Positions 24,095 through 34,600 of a stretch of DNA of 64,000 bases are shown here, piece by piece. The notes under the pieces are model-generated. The model was not told the DNA's origin. It made no database searches and saw only the letters and a program-made list of their open reading frames with translations. Numbering within the stretch: position 1 is the first letter of the stretch; each line of letters begins with the position of its first letter. The stretch is from Aselliscus stoliczkanus (Eukaryota; Chordata; Mammalia; Chiroptera; Hipposideridae): assembly GCA_033961575.1 (NCBI GenBank), contig CM066736.1, forward strand, positions 84,344,852 to 84,408,851, in the 5' to 3' direction. The translations under genes were made by a program, and so were the position numbers.

Positions 24095-24100
24095 AATAAA
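24095..24100 (+). terminator. RSF1: Candidate distal poly(A) signal of RSF1
   Basis: AATAAA in an A/T-rich context, about 7 kb after the stop codon and near the end of the repeat-free block. The first recognisable interspersed repeat is not met until 26.44 kb, so the signal could also lie further on; AATAAA also occurs at 25256-25261. Confidence 0.45.
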
Positions 24101-24115
24101 AAATTTAAATAATTT

Positions 24116-26440
24116 AATGTATTTAGCATGATGTGTTTGCAAACTTAGTTTATTTTAAACTGTGTGGCACATGGAAAACTAAGAATTTTCTGGAACAGTT
24201 AAAGAAAGGTTGAAATTTTTTATCACTTCCAGGGAAAGATCAATTATTCTCTTACTATCTAGAAAGTAAATTTGCATGTGCATCGATTTCCCCAAAATAA
24301 TTTTTAAGACTTTTTGCCAACTAACTGAATTATAGATATTAGAAAGCTATTCCTGATTTCTATCTTTAGCTTCTAGAGAACTGACACACTGAAGAAAAGA
24401 GGCCTTGGATTTGTCCTGTGTAGCCCCGTGGGAGAACAACTCAATCAGAGGGCAGAAGCCATTAGGCAAAAGCTTTCTGTTTAGTCTGTAGAAAAAGTTT
24501 TTTACAGTTTTCTAATAACTTGAGAATGGATATTCACCGATAAGGAGTGTTTGGATTTAGGCTAAAGTGCCATTTGGCAGCAGTATGATAAATCGACACA
24601 TTCGAAAAGGGAGTAGACTGGATAACTCTAAGGGGCCCTACCGACCTGAGTATGATGCTTATCCACAAATGTTGAACTGATAGATTTTCCCTACTGTTGG
24701 AATACAGTAAGATTTACAACAAAGTTATTTTTTATTTATATATTTATTTACCGACAAACTAGTAGAGATCACTATTTGTAATTCTGAATAAAAATATTAA
24801 CTTCAGGTAAAGAACTTTGAATCAGAATTTCATTTAATGGAGTGAAAGCTGACCTATGCTGGCAAGAAATGACCAGCTACAATGCTTCTCAATGGTTTAT
24901 TTCGGATTTTCACTGAAACAGAACCAAGTGGAAGTGACATGCTGTATTGGAAGCTAAAGGTGACAGTGCTGTGGCAGACGTGAGAGAGTTCAAAGTCTTT
25001 TCTGGGGTCAAGAGTGGGATCCAGAACATGGCTGTGAGCCCACATCTCGCAGATTATGAGACCAGAGGATGTAGAAGAGTTCTTCTAAAAACTGAGAATT
25101 GGCGTACTATACTGTGGTCATTTCATAGAGGTGGAATTATAACAAATAATGAAAATATTCTAGTGAAGCTAAATTAAATGCTGGGTGAGATGCAATCTGT
25201 GTCGTTTTGATTCTTAAATGACTTGTCATGAGCTCTTTAAAGTCCTGAAAGTCTAAATAAAAACCAAAGAGAAAGGAACACAGGGGATGTGACTTGATGT
25301 TTGCAACATTAGTTTAGCACATAAAGTCATATCCCAAATGAAAAGTTTAGAACCTACTAGTTCATGACACAGGCCACCGATAGCTTCGTTATTGTTCCTT
25401 TCCCATTTCAGAGCCACTTGATCCACTCTCAAGCACTCATCCTTCTCTCCAGCCTGTCTCCAAGGAGGCGTTTCCGTATTTTTGCCACGTTCCCTCGGCC
25501 TGTGTCTGTGACCTCTCGCCTTCCCTCTTGCCTCCACTGGGTCTTCACATCTCAATGATCTCCATCCCTTTACACTCTGCTTCCTATACGAGTGCTCTCC
25601 TTATCACGGAAAACAAAAGTGGCATCCTGTTTCCCATTCAGTCTGCCTCCAATTATTTCTTACCTGAGTTCCGGTCTTTAAAATAAATAGATTATAAAAA
25701 TGTTAAGCTGTGTTTGAAAACTGTCACTGAAATGTCAGAAACTCCTCAGAGAAGCTCTGGGAAACTAGCAGGCGTCTCAGCAGCACACTCAAAATCCATC
25801 CCTTAGAACAACTGTTAGAGAAAGCTGAAACTTACACAGTAGAGGAGACGTTCCTCTTTTTTCCTTGCACTTGTGTTGTGTTCTGTTGAAACGTGTCCAT
25901 TTTCTTTTCAGCATTATTGCTGGCTAATGGGATACCACTAATTGCACCATGACTTCATGCAACCAGATAGCTCTTATCATTTGGAGCCAAAAAGTTAGAA
26001 GGAGGATTTGACTAATGATGGCAGAATCTAATTAGAACCTGTGCTGACCTAGTTCGAACCATAAAAGTAGATTTTCTGTATTTCAAGTGTATTTTTAAGT
26101 AAGGATGAATTTTGATGATAACTAGGGCTTACTGACAACAGAGAGCAAGCTTGCTCAATGCTAGAAAATCAGAAAGCTGGCTTCAGATTCAGACTGATCC
26201 AGATGGCAGAGCCAGAATTTTACTGGAAGATTCTGTAAGAATCAGGACAGCGCCAAAGAGGCAAGGGTGAAAGGCAGTGGCCCACAACTAGAAAGGGCAT
26301 ATGATGGGGGACAGAAGTCCAGAGAGCAGTCTAGGATGATTGTCCTCTGTGACACAGCCACTTTTAATACTCTCCATTTGCTTACACAATGGATTCCAAA
26401 ACAAAAGTACTTGGAAATTTTATTTAAAATCCTCTTTTCT
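24116..26440. other. Intergenic DNA downstream of RSF1
   Basis: No gene, RNA gene or young repeat is recognised. If the distal poly(A) site is not the one at 24095, some of this may still be 3' UTR. Confidence 0.4.
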
Positions 26441-26539
26441 GGGGCCGGCCAAGTGGTGCGGTGGTTGAGCACTGGCTTGGGAAGCCAGCGGCCCCGGTTC
26501 GGGTCCCATATATGAGGGCCAGTAACACTGCCCTCAAAA

Positions 26540-26578
<39 letters not shown>

Positions 26579-26583
26579 AATAA
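26441..26583 (+). mobile_element. Type-A SINE with (AAAT)n tail
   Basis: Begins GGGGCCGGCCAAGTGGTGC. The tail has grown into about 15 AAAT units. It is flanked by AAATCCTCTTTTCTGG on both sides, so it is recent. Confidence 0.92.
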
Positions 26584-27606
26584 ATCCTCTTTTCTGGTTT
26601 TTTAAACAGATATAATTCACATACCATAAAATTCACCATTTTAAAGTGTACAATTCAGTGGTCTTCAGTATATTCACAAGGTTGTCATCACCCCTAAAAG
26701 AAACCCCATACTATTAGCAGTCACCCACCATTCCCTTGCTCTCCCCCCACACACACCCCATGTCTCCCCCATCCCCACTCCCCCATCCCGCCTGCAACCA
26801 CTAATCTACTTTCTGTCTGTAAGGATTTGCCTATTCTGGATATTTCTTGTAAATGGAATCATACCATATGTAGCCTTCTGTGTCTGACTTCTTTCATTTA
26901 GCATGCTTTCAGGATTTCACCCATGTTTTACCATGAATCTGTACTTCATTCTTTTTTATGAATGACTAATATTCTATATGGATGAATATTCTATATGGAT
27001 GAATAATATTCTATATGGATAGACCACATCTTGTTTAATCATTCTTCAGTTGATGGATATTTGGATTGTTTCCACTCTTGGCTATTATGAATACTAAACA
27101 TTGTGTACACTTTTTTTGTGTGGATATATGTTTTCAATTCTCTTAAGTATAATACATACTTAGGAATGAAATTGCAAGATCATATGGTAACTCTGTGTTT
27201 CATGTTTTAAGGAACTGCTAAACTGTTTTACACAGCATTTTTTTACATTCCCATATCAATGCATTAGGTTTCCAATTTCTCCACATTGATAATGCTTATT
27301 ATTATCCATCTTTTTTATTACAGTCATCATAGTGGCTATGAAGTGCTTTCTCATTGTGGTTTTAATTTGCCTTTCCCTAATAATTAATGATGTTGATCAT
27401 ATTTTCATGTGCTTTTTGACCACTTCTTTTCAGAAACATCTATGAAAATCCTTTGCCCATATTTAAATTTGGTTATCTGTCTTTTTATTGTTGAGTTATA
27501 AAAGTCCTTTATATATTTTGGATACCAGACCCTTACCAGATATATGATTTACAAACATTTTTCTTATGCTGCAGGTTGTCTTTTTTACTTTCTTGACAGT
27601 GTTCTT

Positions 27607-28036
27607 TTTTTTTTTGTTTTTAAAGATTTTATTGGGGAATTGGGGGAGGGGAACAGCGTTGGGGAATCGGGGAAGGGGAACAGACAAGTTGCTGTCTTTT
27701 TTTGTTCTTCAGTTTAGTTGCGGAGGATGTTGCTTCACTGTTGGTATCGTCATTGCGCTCTTCCCGGATGAGGCAGATCGGTCGCTGGCCTCTGGATGTC
27801 GCTCACCGCGGCTATTGGCAGCTCACGCTGGCTGCAGGCCACTCACTGTAGCCTATGGCAGCCCACTGCAGCAGGGGCTGCAGCCCACACCATCACCGGG
27901 GCTCGCATAGCCCAGCTCCAGGTGGAGCTGTTGCTAGCTGTAGAGGGCAGTGTCACTGGCCCTCATGTGGGATCTGAACCGGGGCCGCTGGCATCCCAAA
28001 ACCAGCGCTTAACGAATGCGCCACTTGGCCGGCCCT
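27607..28036 (-). mobile_element. Long composite SINE (type B)
   Basis: The T tract is followed by AAAGATTTTATTGGGGAATT, and the element ends in the tRNA-like head at 28035. A perfect target duplication CTTGACAGTGTTCTT occurs at 27592-27606 and 28037-28051, inside the LINE-1. It is very close in sequence to the copy at 8153. Confidence 0.93.
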
Positions 28037-28532
28037 CTTGACAGTGTTCTTGACACACAAAGGTTTTTAATTTTGATGATGTCCAATTTCTTTGCTTTGC
28101 TTTGTTTTGCTTTGTTTGTTTGCTCATGCTTTAGATGTCATATCTGAGAAACTGTTGCCTAATTCACTATCACAAAAATTTATGTTTTATGTTTCCTTCT
28201 ACGGGTTTTATATGCTTAGCTCTTAAATTTAGGTCTTTGATCTGACCTGAGTTATTTTTGTATGTGATGTGAGGTAGAGACCCAAATTCATTCTTTTGCA
28301 TGTGCCTATCCAGTTGTACCAGCACCAATTATTGAAAAGACTATTCTTTCCCCCATTGAATTATCTTGACAACCTTGTCAAAACTCAGTTAATCAGAAAT
28401 GTATGGGTTTACTTCTGGACTCTCAATTTCATTCCACTGATCTGTACATCTGTCTTTATGCTAGCACTACACAGACTTGATCACTGTAGCTTTGTAGTAA
28501 TTTTAAAATCAGGGAGTCCTCCAACATGGCTA

Positions 28533-28675
28533 TATTTTTTTAGCTGAGCCATCCTGCCATCTGTTGGCAGCTCATTGGCAGCTCAGCTTGGGCTGGGCAT
28601 CGAACTGCTGTTGCTCAGAGCTCAGCTTGCACTCTTGAGCGAGCTCTTAACCAACTGAGCCATTCGGCCGGCCCT
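28533..28675 (-). mobile_element. SINE type D
   Basis: Reads TAGCTGAGCCATCCTGCCAT to CATTCGGCCGGCCCT. It is flanked by CAACATGGCT on both sides, within the LINE-1. Confidence 0.88.
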
Positions 28676-29446
28676 CAACATGGCTTTTTTTTTTTTAATT
28701 ATTTTGACTATACTAGGTACCTTGAATTTTCAGATGAATTTTCGGTTCAGTTTGTCAATTTTTGTAAAAAAGGTAATTGGAATTTTGATAGTGATTGCAT
28801 TTTATCTGCAGATCATTTGGGGAAATACTGGTCTCTTTAAGTAAGTCTTCCAATCAATGAACATGACATGTCTTTCCTTTTATTTCAGGTCTTCTTTAAT
28901 TTTTAAAAGAATGTTATGTAGTTTTCTTTGGTTGAATACATTCCTATGAATTTTACACATTTTAATGGTGTTATAAATGGAATTGTTTTTCTTAATTTCA
29001 TTTTTAGGTTGTTCACTGCTAGTGTACAGAAATACAACTGATTATTTACTTAGGGATAAACTTAACCACAAAGGCAAAAGACTTGTACGCTGAAAAATAC
29101 AAAGTGATGCTGAAAGTAACTAAAAAGAAATAAATGGAAAGACACCACATTTTCATGGATCTGAAGACTTAATATTGTTAAAATGTCAATAGTATACCCT
29201 AAATTGTGTTTTCTGTCGAAATGGGAAAATTAATCCTAAAATTCATATGGAATCTCAAAGGAGCCTGACTAGTCAAAACAGATTTGAAAAGGGACAAAGT
29301 TGGAGGACACACGCTTCCTGATTTCAAGACTTAAATACATAGCTACAATAACAAAAGCAATGTAATAAAAAGACATATGGCCTAAAAACAGTCATGGGAT
29401 AAAATACAGAGCCCAGAAATAAACCCTCATATATATGGTCAAATTA

Positions 29447-29839
29447 TTTTTTTAAAGATTTTATTGGGGAATCAGGGGAGGGGAACAGACAAGATGCTGT
29501 TCTTTTGTTCTTCAGTCTAGTTGTGGAGGACCTGGCTTCACTGGCCCATGTTGGTATTATCATTGCGCTTTTCTTGGGTGAGGCAGTCGCTCGCTGGCCA
29601 TTGGACCACTGCTCACAGCAGTTCACAAAAGCGAACGCCAGCTGACAGCCAGTCCCACCGCAGACTACGCCGTTGCTAGTGACTCGGCAGCCCAGTTCCA
29701 GGTGGAGCTGTTGTTCACCATCTTCATTGTAGAGGGCGCAGCATCACTGGCCCTCTATGTGGGATCCAAACCAGTGGCCCTGCTGCTCAGAGCTGGCGCC
29801 CCAAGCCAACTCCTAACCAATGCGCCAATCGGCCAGCTC
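29447..29839 (-). mobile_element. Type-B SINE, diverged subtype
   Basis: Starts TTTAAAGATTTTATTGGGGA and lacks the second 'GGGGAACAG' unit of the type-B tail. It has a different middle (GTCGCTCGCTGGCCATTGGA) and the insertion GTGGCCCTGCTGCTCAGAGC in the head. It resembles the truncated copy at 50826. Confidence 0.82.
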
Positions 29840-30988
29840 TGATTAAATGATTTTTCACAAGGATGCCAAGGACATTCAATGAGGAAAAGAGTCTTCAACA
29901 AATGGTACTGGGAAAACTAGATATCTACATGCAAAGGAATGACATTGCACCCTTACCTAACACCATATGCAAAAGTTAAATGGATCAAAGACTTAAATGG
30001 GAGGCTCAAAACTATAAAAACTTTAGAAGAAAACAGAAGAAAAGCTTTATAACATTGGATTTGTCAATGATTCCTTGGGTAGAACACCAAAAGTACAGAC
30101 AAAAGAAAAAATGGGTAAATTTGACTACATCAAAATGAAAATCTTCTGTGTACCAGAGACACAATCAACAGAATGAAAAGGCAATCCATGGAAAGGGACA
30201 AAATATTTGCAAATTGTATATCCAATAAGGGGTTAATATCCAGAACATATAAAGAACTCGTACAACTCAACAACAACAAAAAATCTGATTTTAAAATGGA
30301 CGAAAGACTTCAACAGACATTTCTCCAAAGATATACAAATGGCCAATAAGCAAATGATGCTTAATATCACTAATCATTAGGGAAATGAAAATCAAATGAG
30401 ATATCACCTAACACCCATTAGGATGGATACTATTTTAAAAAAAATAGTAAGTATTGGTGAGAATGTGTAAAATTGGGAACTTTGTGCACTGTTGGTGAGA
30501 ATATAAAATGGTGCAGCCACTTTGGAAAACGTGTATGGCGGTTCCTCAAAAAATTAAAAATAAAATTACCATATGATTCAGCAACTTCAATTCTGGGTAT
30601 ATACCCAAAATAAGAAAGTAGGATCTCAAGGGGATATTTGTACACCTGTGTTTATAGCAGCACTGTTCACTACAGCAAAAAGGTAGAAGCAACCCAAGTG
30701 TTCACTGATGGATGACTGGGCAAACAAAATGTAGCATAATATACAAGGGGATAGTGTTCATCCTCAAAAAGGGAGGAAATCCTGTCACATGCAACAATAT
30801 GGATAAACCTTGAGGAAATTATGCTACGTGAAATAAGCCAGTTACAGAAGAGAAATATTTTATGATTCTACTTATATGAAGTATCTAAAATAGTCAAACT
30901 CATAAAGCAGAGAACAAAATGGTGGGTTTTGCCAGGGGCTAGGGAGAGGCATGAATAAGTTATTTAATGGGTATAGAATTTTAATTTT

Positions 30989-31092
30989 TTCTTTTTAAGA
31001 GGGTAGTGTCACTGGCCCTCATATGTGGGATCCAAACCGGGGCCACTGGCATCCCAAGCCAGCTCTTAACCACTGCGCCACTCGGCTGGCCC
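30989..31092 (-). mobile_element. Type-A SINE
   Basis: Starts GAGGGTAGTGTCACTGGCCC and ends CTCGGCTGGCCC. It is flanked by TAGAATTTTAATTTT (left) and TAGAACTTTAATTTT (right). Confidence 0.88.
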
Positions 31093-31249
31093 TAGAACTT
31101 TAATTTTGCAAGATGAAATCTATAAATGGATAGTGATGATGGTTGCACAATATGAATGTATTTAGTACCACTGTACAGTTGAAAATAGTTAAGATGGTAA
31201 ATTTTATGTTACATCTATTATATGTCATTTAAAAAAAATACAACTGATT

Positions 31250-31394
31250 TTGTCTATGTTGATTTTATATCCTGTAACCTTGCTGAATGAACTTATATGT
31301 TAGCTTTAATAGTTTTGTGTATGTTGATTCCTTAAGATTTTATAGCTACAAGATGAAGTCATCTGTGAATAGAGATAGTTGGATGCCTTTTATT

Positions 31395-31429
<35 letters not shown>

Positions 31430-31790
31430 TTGCCTGATTAGAACCTCTAAGACATTGTTAAATAGAAGTATCAAGAGTGGACATCCTTGTCTTTTTCCTG
31501 ATCTTAGCAGGGAAGCAGTCTTATGATTAAGTATGATGTTAGCTGGCAGTATTTAATATATGTCCTTTACCAGGCTGAGGAAATACCCTTCCACTCTTAA
31601 TTTTTTAGTTTATGAGTATTTTTATCAGTGAGTTGGATGTTGTCAAATGCTTTTTCTATATCCATTGAAATGATCATGTGGTTTTCTTCCTTTATTGTAT
31701 TAATATGGTGTATTGCATTGATTGATTTTCATATGTGGAACCAGCTTTCCATTCCTGGGATAAATCTCACTTGGTCATTGTGTTGGGGAT
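31250..31790 (-). mobile_element. LINE-1 fragment, second part
   Basis: Continuation of the antisense LINE-1: CCTGTAACCTTGCTGAATGA, AGTGGACATCCTTGTCTTTT, CCATTGAAATGATCATGTGG and CCATTCCTGGGATAAATC. It contains a (TTTA)n tract at 31391-31431. An LTR adjoins it at 31791. Confidence 0.8.
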
Positions 31791-32780
31791 CCTCAAGACC
31801 ACCCCCAGGATCAATGATTCATTAGGAGGACTCACAGGACCCAGCATATAGTCATACTCACAGCTATTATTTTTTCCAGTGAAAAGACACACAAAGCAAC
31901 ATCAGCAAAGGGCCAGCCGGCCGAGTGGCACATGGTTAAGAGCTGGTTTTGGGATGCCAGGAGCCCCGGTTTGGATCCCACATATGAGGGCCAGTGACAC
32001 TGCCCTCTACAGCTAACAACAGCTCCACCTGGAGCTGGGCTGTGCGAGCCCCGGCGATGGTGTGGGCTGCAGCCCCTGCTGCAGTGGGCTGCCATAGGCT
32101 ACAGTGAGTGGCCGGCAGCCAGCGTGAGCTGCTAATAGCCCCGATGAGTGACCATCCAGAGGCCGTCGACCGATCTTCCTCATCCGGGAAGAGCGCAATG
32201 ATGATACCAACATGGGCCAGTGAAGCAACGTCCTCCGCAACTAGACTGAAGAACAAAAAGACAGCAACTTGTCTGTTCCCCTTCCCCGATTCCCCAACTC
32301 TGTTCCTCTCCCCCAATTCCCCAATTAAAAAAAAAATCAGCAAAGGGAAATGGCACATGGGCAAAGTCCAGAGGTCACGAGGCACAGGCTTCCAAGGGTC
32401 CTTTCCTAGTGGAGTCACACAAAATGCACTTAATTCCTCCAGCAATGAGTTGAGACAACACGTGTGAAATGTGATCTACCTGGGAAGCTCATTAGAGACT
32501 TAGAACCCAGGGTTTTACTGGGAGCTGTCACACAGGTGCCATATTGCCTAGCACATAGCAGAATTCCAGACCCCCAGGTGTTTAGCATAAATCACATTGT
32601 TTGCCCAAACAACTTAGGCACACTGAGCCACTCTTACCAATTAGGGTGGTGAGAAACCTCTGGAAATCAAAGTTTCCACACAGTAGTGAAGGGCCAGCCT
32701 TACCAGCAGGACTTTCAAAGGTTAAGCATTCTCAGACCTGCTGTAACTCTGTGCAATCCATCCCCTTGGCCCTTGGCCTT
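31791..32780 (-). mobile_element. Old solo LTR (reverse), split by a type-B SINE
   Basis: Starts TGTTGGGGATCCTCAAGACC (the CA end of an LTR on the - strand) and runs through AGGACTCACAGGACCCAGCA, TGGCACATGGGCAAAGTCC, GCTTCCAAGGGTCC and CCAGCAATGAGTTGAGACAA. The text matches an old mammalian endogenous-retrovirus LTR that I cannot name. No viral coding region adjoins it. The right edge is approximate. Confidence 0.6.
31911..32336 (+). mobile_element. Long composite SINE (type B)
   Basis: Sense copy with head GGCCAGCCGGCCGAGTGG (a short duplication of GCCGGCC) and the usual body. The tail reads CCCCAATTAAAA, so its poly(A) signal AATAAA is mutated. The duplication ATCAGCAAAGG flanks it within the LTR. 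Confidence 0.92.
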
Positions 32781-33105
32781 ACACCAAAATTATCATCAGT
32801 AAGACAACACAGCAGGGTGAGAGCAAACAATACTATTGACTTCAGTTATTCTCTTCAGCTCTACAGATTCTAGTTAAATTTCTCCCTGTATTATTTGGGG
32901 GAGTCTGTTTCTGAGCAAAGCATTAGTTATTTTACTAAATAGCCAACCACATATAGATGTCCCACAGGAAGCCTCAAATTAGCCATTTTCCATATTCGAT
33001 TTGTTAGCTACTTTGAAAGCCTACTCCTCCCCCTGAAATTTCCCATCTTGGAGAAATGAGTCAGCGTCCACTCAATCACATAGACTGGAAATTTGGGAAA
33101 AATTC
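32781..33105. other. Intergenic, no clear feature
   Basis: May contain the end of the LTR; otherwise nothing is recognised. Confidence 0.3.
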
Positions 33106-33214
33106 TTTTTTTTTTTTTTTTAGGGCAGTGTCACTGGCCCTCATATGTGGGACCTGAACCGGGGCCGCTGGCTTCCCAAGCCAGCGCTTAACCACCACGC
33201 CACTCGGCCGGCCC
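33106..33214 (-). mobile_element. Type-A SINE
   Basis: T tract, GGGCAGTGTCACTGGCCCTC, ending CTCGGCCGGCCCT. The flanks GGAAAAATTCTT and GGAATAATTCTT are the target duplication. Confidence 0.9.
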
Positions 33215-34199
33215 TAGGAATAATTCTTGACTTCTCTCTGTTCTTCATCCAACCTGATCTTCACCTTCACCATCATCTTTCACCCAATCTCTCTCCAGAT
33301 CATGAAGATTTTACCTTTGGAATAGCTCTAGAATTGGTCCCTGTTTCCATCCTTACTGCCATGCTGTCACCTATACTATAGCAACAGCTTCCTAATTCTC
33401 TCCTTACTCAGAGGGCCCCTCCTCCTCTCACTACCACCAAGAAATCGCAATTTAAAAACTCTAACACTCACTCTAACTCTCCAGAGAATATAAATAAAAC
33501 TGCTCCACACGTCCTGGCCTCCAGTCCCGACAGTCCTGTAGCATAGGTATCATCCTGATGTTACTGGCGAGAAAAGGGACGCCTGGGAAGACTGGCTGAC
33601 AAAATCCGCTCGGTCCCTTATGGCTCTACAAGCTCTCGCTCTGGAATTCAATGCCTCGGGCCTGCCATTTGTAAAACTGGATCAATAGTGGCAACTGTCT
33701 CAGACAGGTGTCATAACGAGGAACTGAATAATTCGTGTCAAGTGCTTAGAACAGTGCCTTGAACGTAACACTCGGTTACCTTTAGTTATTATGATCGCTT
33801 AGGAGTTTTTATTGCTGTTATTACTTTGCTCTGCAGTGCCTAAAGAAGAAATGAAGCACCAGTTCCAAATCTGGTGGATTCGCTCTTTCCCTCCAGCGTC
33901 CCATCCTGCTTACAGACATAGCCAGCTGCTCACCCAGAGTTAATTACCTCTTCGGGCTCGTTCTCCTGCAGATATATGGCTCGTGCACTTAGACTGATGT
34001 CCGGGGTATGTAGGGCTGTTAGTTGAGATGTGAACAGACTGAGATGGGGCGGGCGCAAGTGATAAGAGCTGTCAAGTCAGGAGTCCTCTGACCTCTTAGG
34101 TCAGTGAGGTCTCTACTTGGGAACTGCATGTCTCAGGCCCTTTGTATAGACAATGGAATTTATTACTCCTTGTGCTTCCTCTCTCACAGGGTTGCTGTG
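33215..34199. other. Intergenic DNA upstream of CLNS1A, MIR-like fragment at 33670-33795
   Basis: Mostly unique. The stretch AAGTGCTTAGAACAGTGCCT with its surroundings is the 3' part of a MIR SINE (+). No exon is seen. Confidence 0.5.
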
Positions 34200-34475
34200 A
34201 CGACCCTGAGTAGGATGTGGGGGAAAACGCTCCGTTACCTCAAGCCTGGAGCCTCAGAAATGGCCTGGGGAGAAGGGGAAGGGCGTCACGTGACAGACAG
34301 CCGGGTCTTCCCGGGCATCCGAGAGCTAGACCGTCTCGTCTCTATGGTGCATGGCCTTCTCCTTCCGGTGCAGAGGAAGTTGCTCTTCCGGGGTACCTGC
34401 CACCGCTTCCGGGGTGGGACGCGGCGAGCTGTGCTTAGTGTTCAGCTCCTTTCTGGCCTGTAGATCCCGGCTGCA
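34200..34475 (+). promoter_or_regulatory. CLNS1A: CLNS1A promoter / 5' UTR, CpG-rich
   Basis: GC- and CpG-rich DNA runs from about 34.2 to 34.75 kb in an otherwise AT-rich window. It holds a perfect palindromic E-box GTCACGTGAC at 34285-34294 (USF/MYC/TFE type) and three direct copies of the ETS core CTTCCGG at 34362, 34385 and 34406, spaced 23 and 21 bases. No TATA box is evident. This is a typical TATA-less housekeeping promoter; the start site is not determined. Confidence 0.7.
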
Positions 34476-34600
34476 ATGAGCTTCCTGAAAAGCTTCCCGC
34501 CACCGGGGTCGGCTGAGGGGCTCCGGCAGCAGCAGCCAGACACCGAGGCTGTGCTGAACGGGAAGGGCCTCGGCACCGGCGTTCTGTACATCGCGGAGAG
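34476..34600 (+). CDS. CLNS1A: CLNS1A coding exon 1
   Basis: The ATG at 34476 lies in a GC-rich context and opens [20 protein letters not shown]. The exon ends LYIAE plus two bases of the next codon at donor GTAGGG. An upstream ATG at 34345 is in the probable 5' UTR or promoter. The pICln N-terminus fixes the start at 34476. It supplies the first strands of the PH-like domain. Confidence 0.95.

Larger units (their letters stand above)
17112..24115 (+). other. RSF1: Probable RSF1 3' UTR
   Basis: About 7 kb after the RSF1 stop contains no SINE, LINE or LTR that I can recognise, unlike all flanking DNA, and no coding exon. This fits a long transcribed 3' UTR. I recall that human RSF1 also has a multi-kilobase 3' UTR. 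Candidate poly(A) signals are AATAAA at 19067-19072, ATTAAA at 22458-22463 and AATAAA at 24095-24100. The last is the likely distal end. A (TG)n tract lies at about 18220-18285, a T-rich stretch at 18960-18990 and a (CA)n tract at 22620-22637. The exact transcript end is inferred. Confidence 0.6.
26598..29029 (-). mobile_element. LINE-1 fragment, first part (split)
   Basis: Antisense LINE-1 3' UTR and ORF2 in order: ATACCATAAAATTCACCATT, GGAATCATACCATATGTAGC, TTGGATTGTTTCCACTCTTG, TTTTTGACCACTTC and CCAATTATTGAAAAGACTAT. It carries a type-B SINE (27607-28036) and a type-D SINE (28533-28675). It is interrupted at 29043 by a + strand LINE-1 and resumes at 31250. No open frame remains. Confidence 0.82.
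29044..31235 (+). mobile_element. LINE-1, 5'-truncated, inserted head-on into another LINE-1
   Basis: Sense LINE-1 ORF2 end and 3' UTR (CTTGGGTAGAACACC, TGGCCAATAAGC, TTGGTGAGAATATAAAATGG, CTGGGTATATACCC and TGGATAAACCTTGAGGAAAT), ending in an A run. It is flanked by AAATACAACTGATT at 29030-29043 and 31236-31249. The flanking sequence on both sides belongs to the antisense LINE-1. It carries SINEs at 29447 and 30989. The coding frame is broken by many stops. Confidence 0.88.

Noticed and set aside
31391..31431. CRISPR-like or regulatory tandem array
   Set aside because: This is a plain (TTTA)n microsatellite. No spaced direct-repeat array exists in the window.
31936..32445. Recurring open frames with [24 protein letters not shown] text (also at 8341, 27796, 45683, 62452)
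   Set aside because: These are translations of the type-B SINE body. They recur because the SINE recurs and have no coding selection.
31791..32780. Endogenous retrovirus with coding regions
   Set aside because: Only LTR-like sequence is present; no gag, pol or env frames adjoin it.
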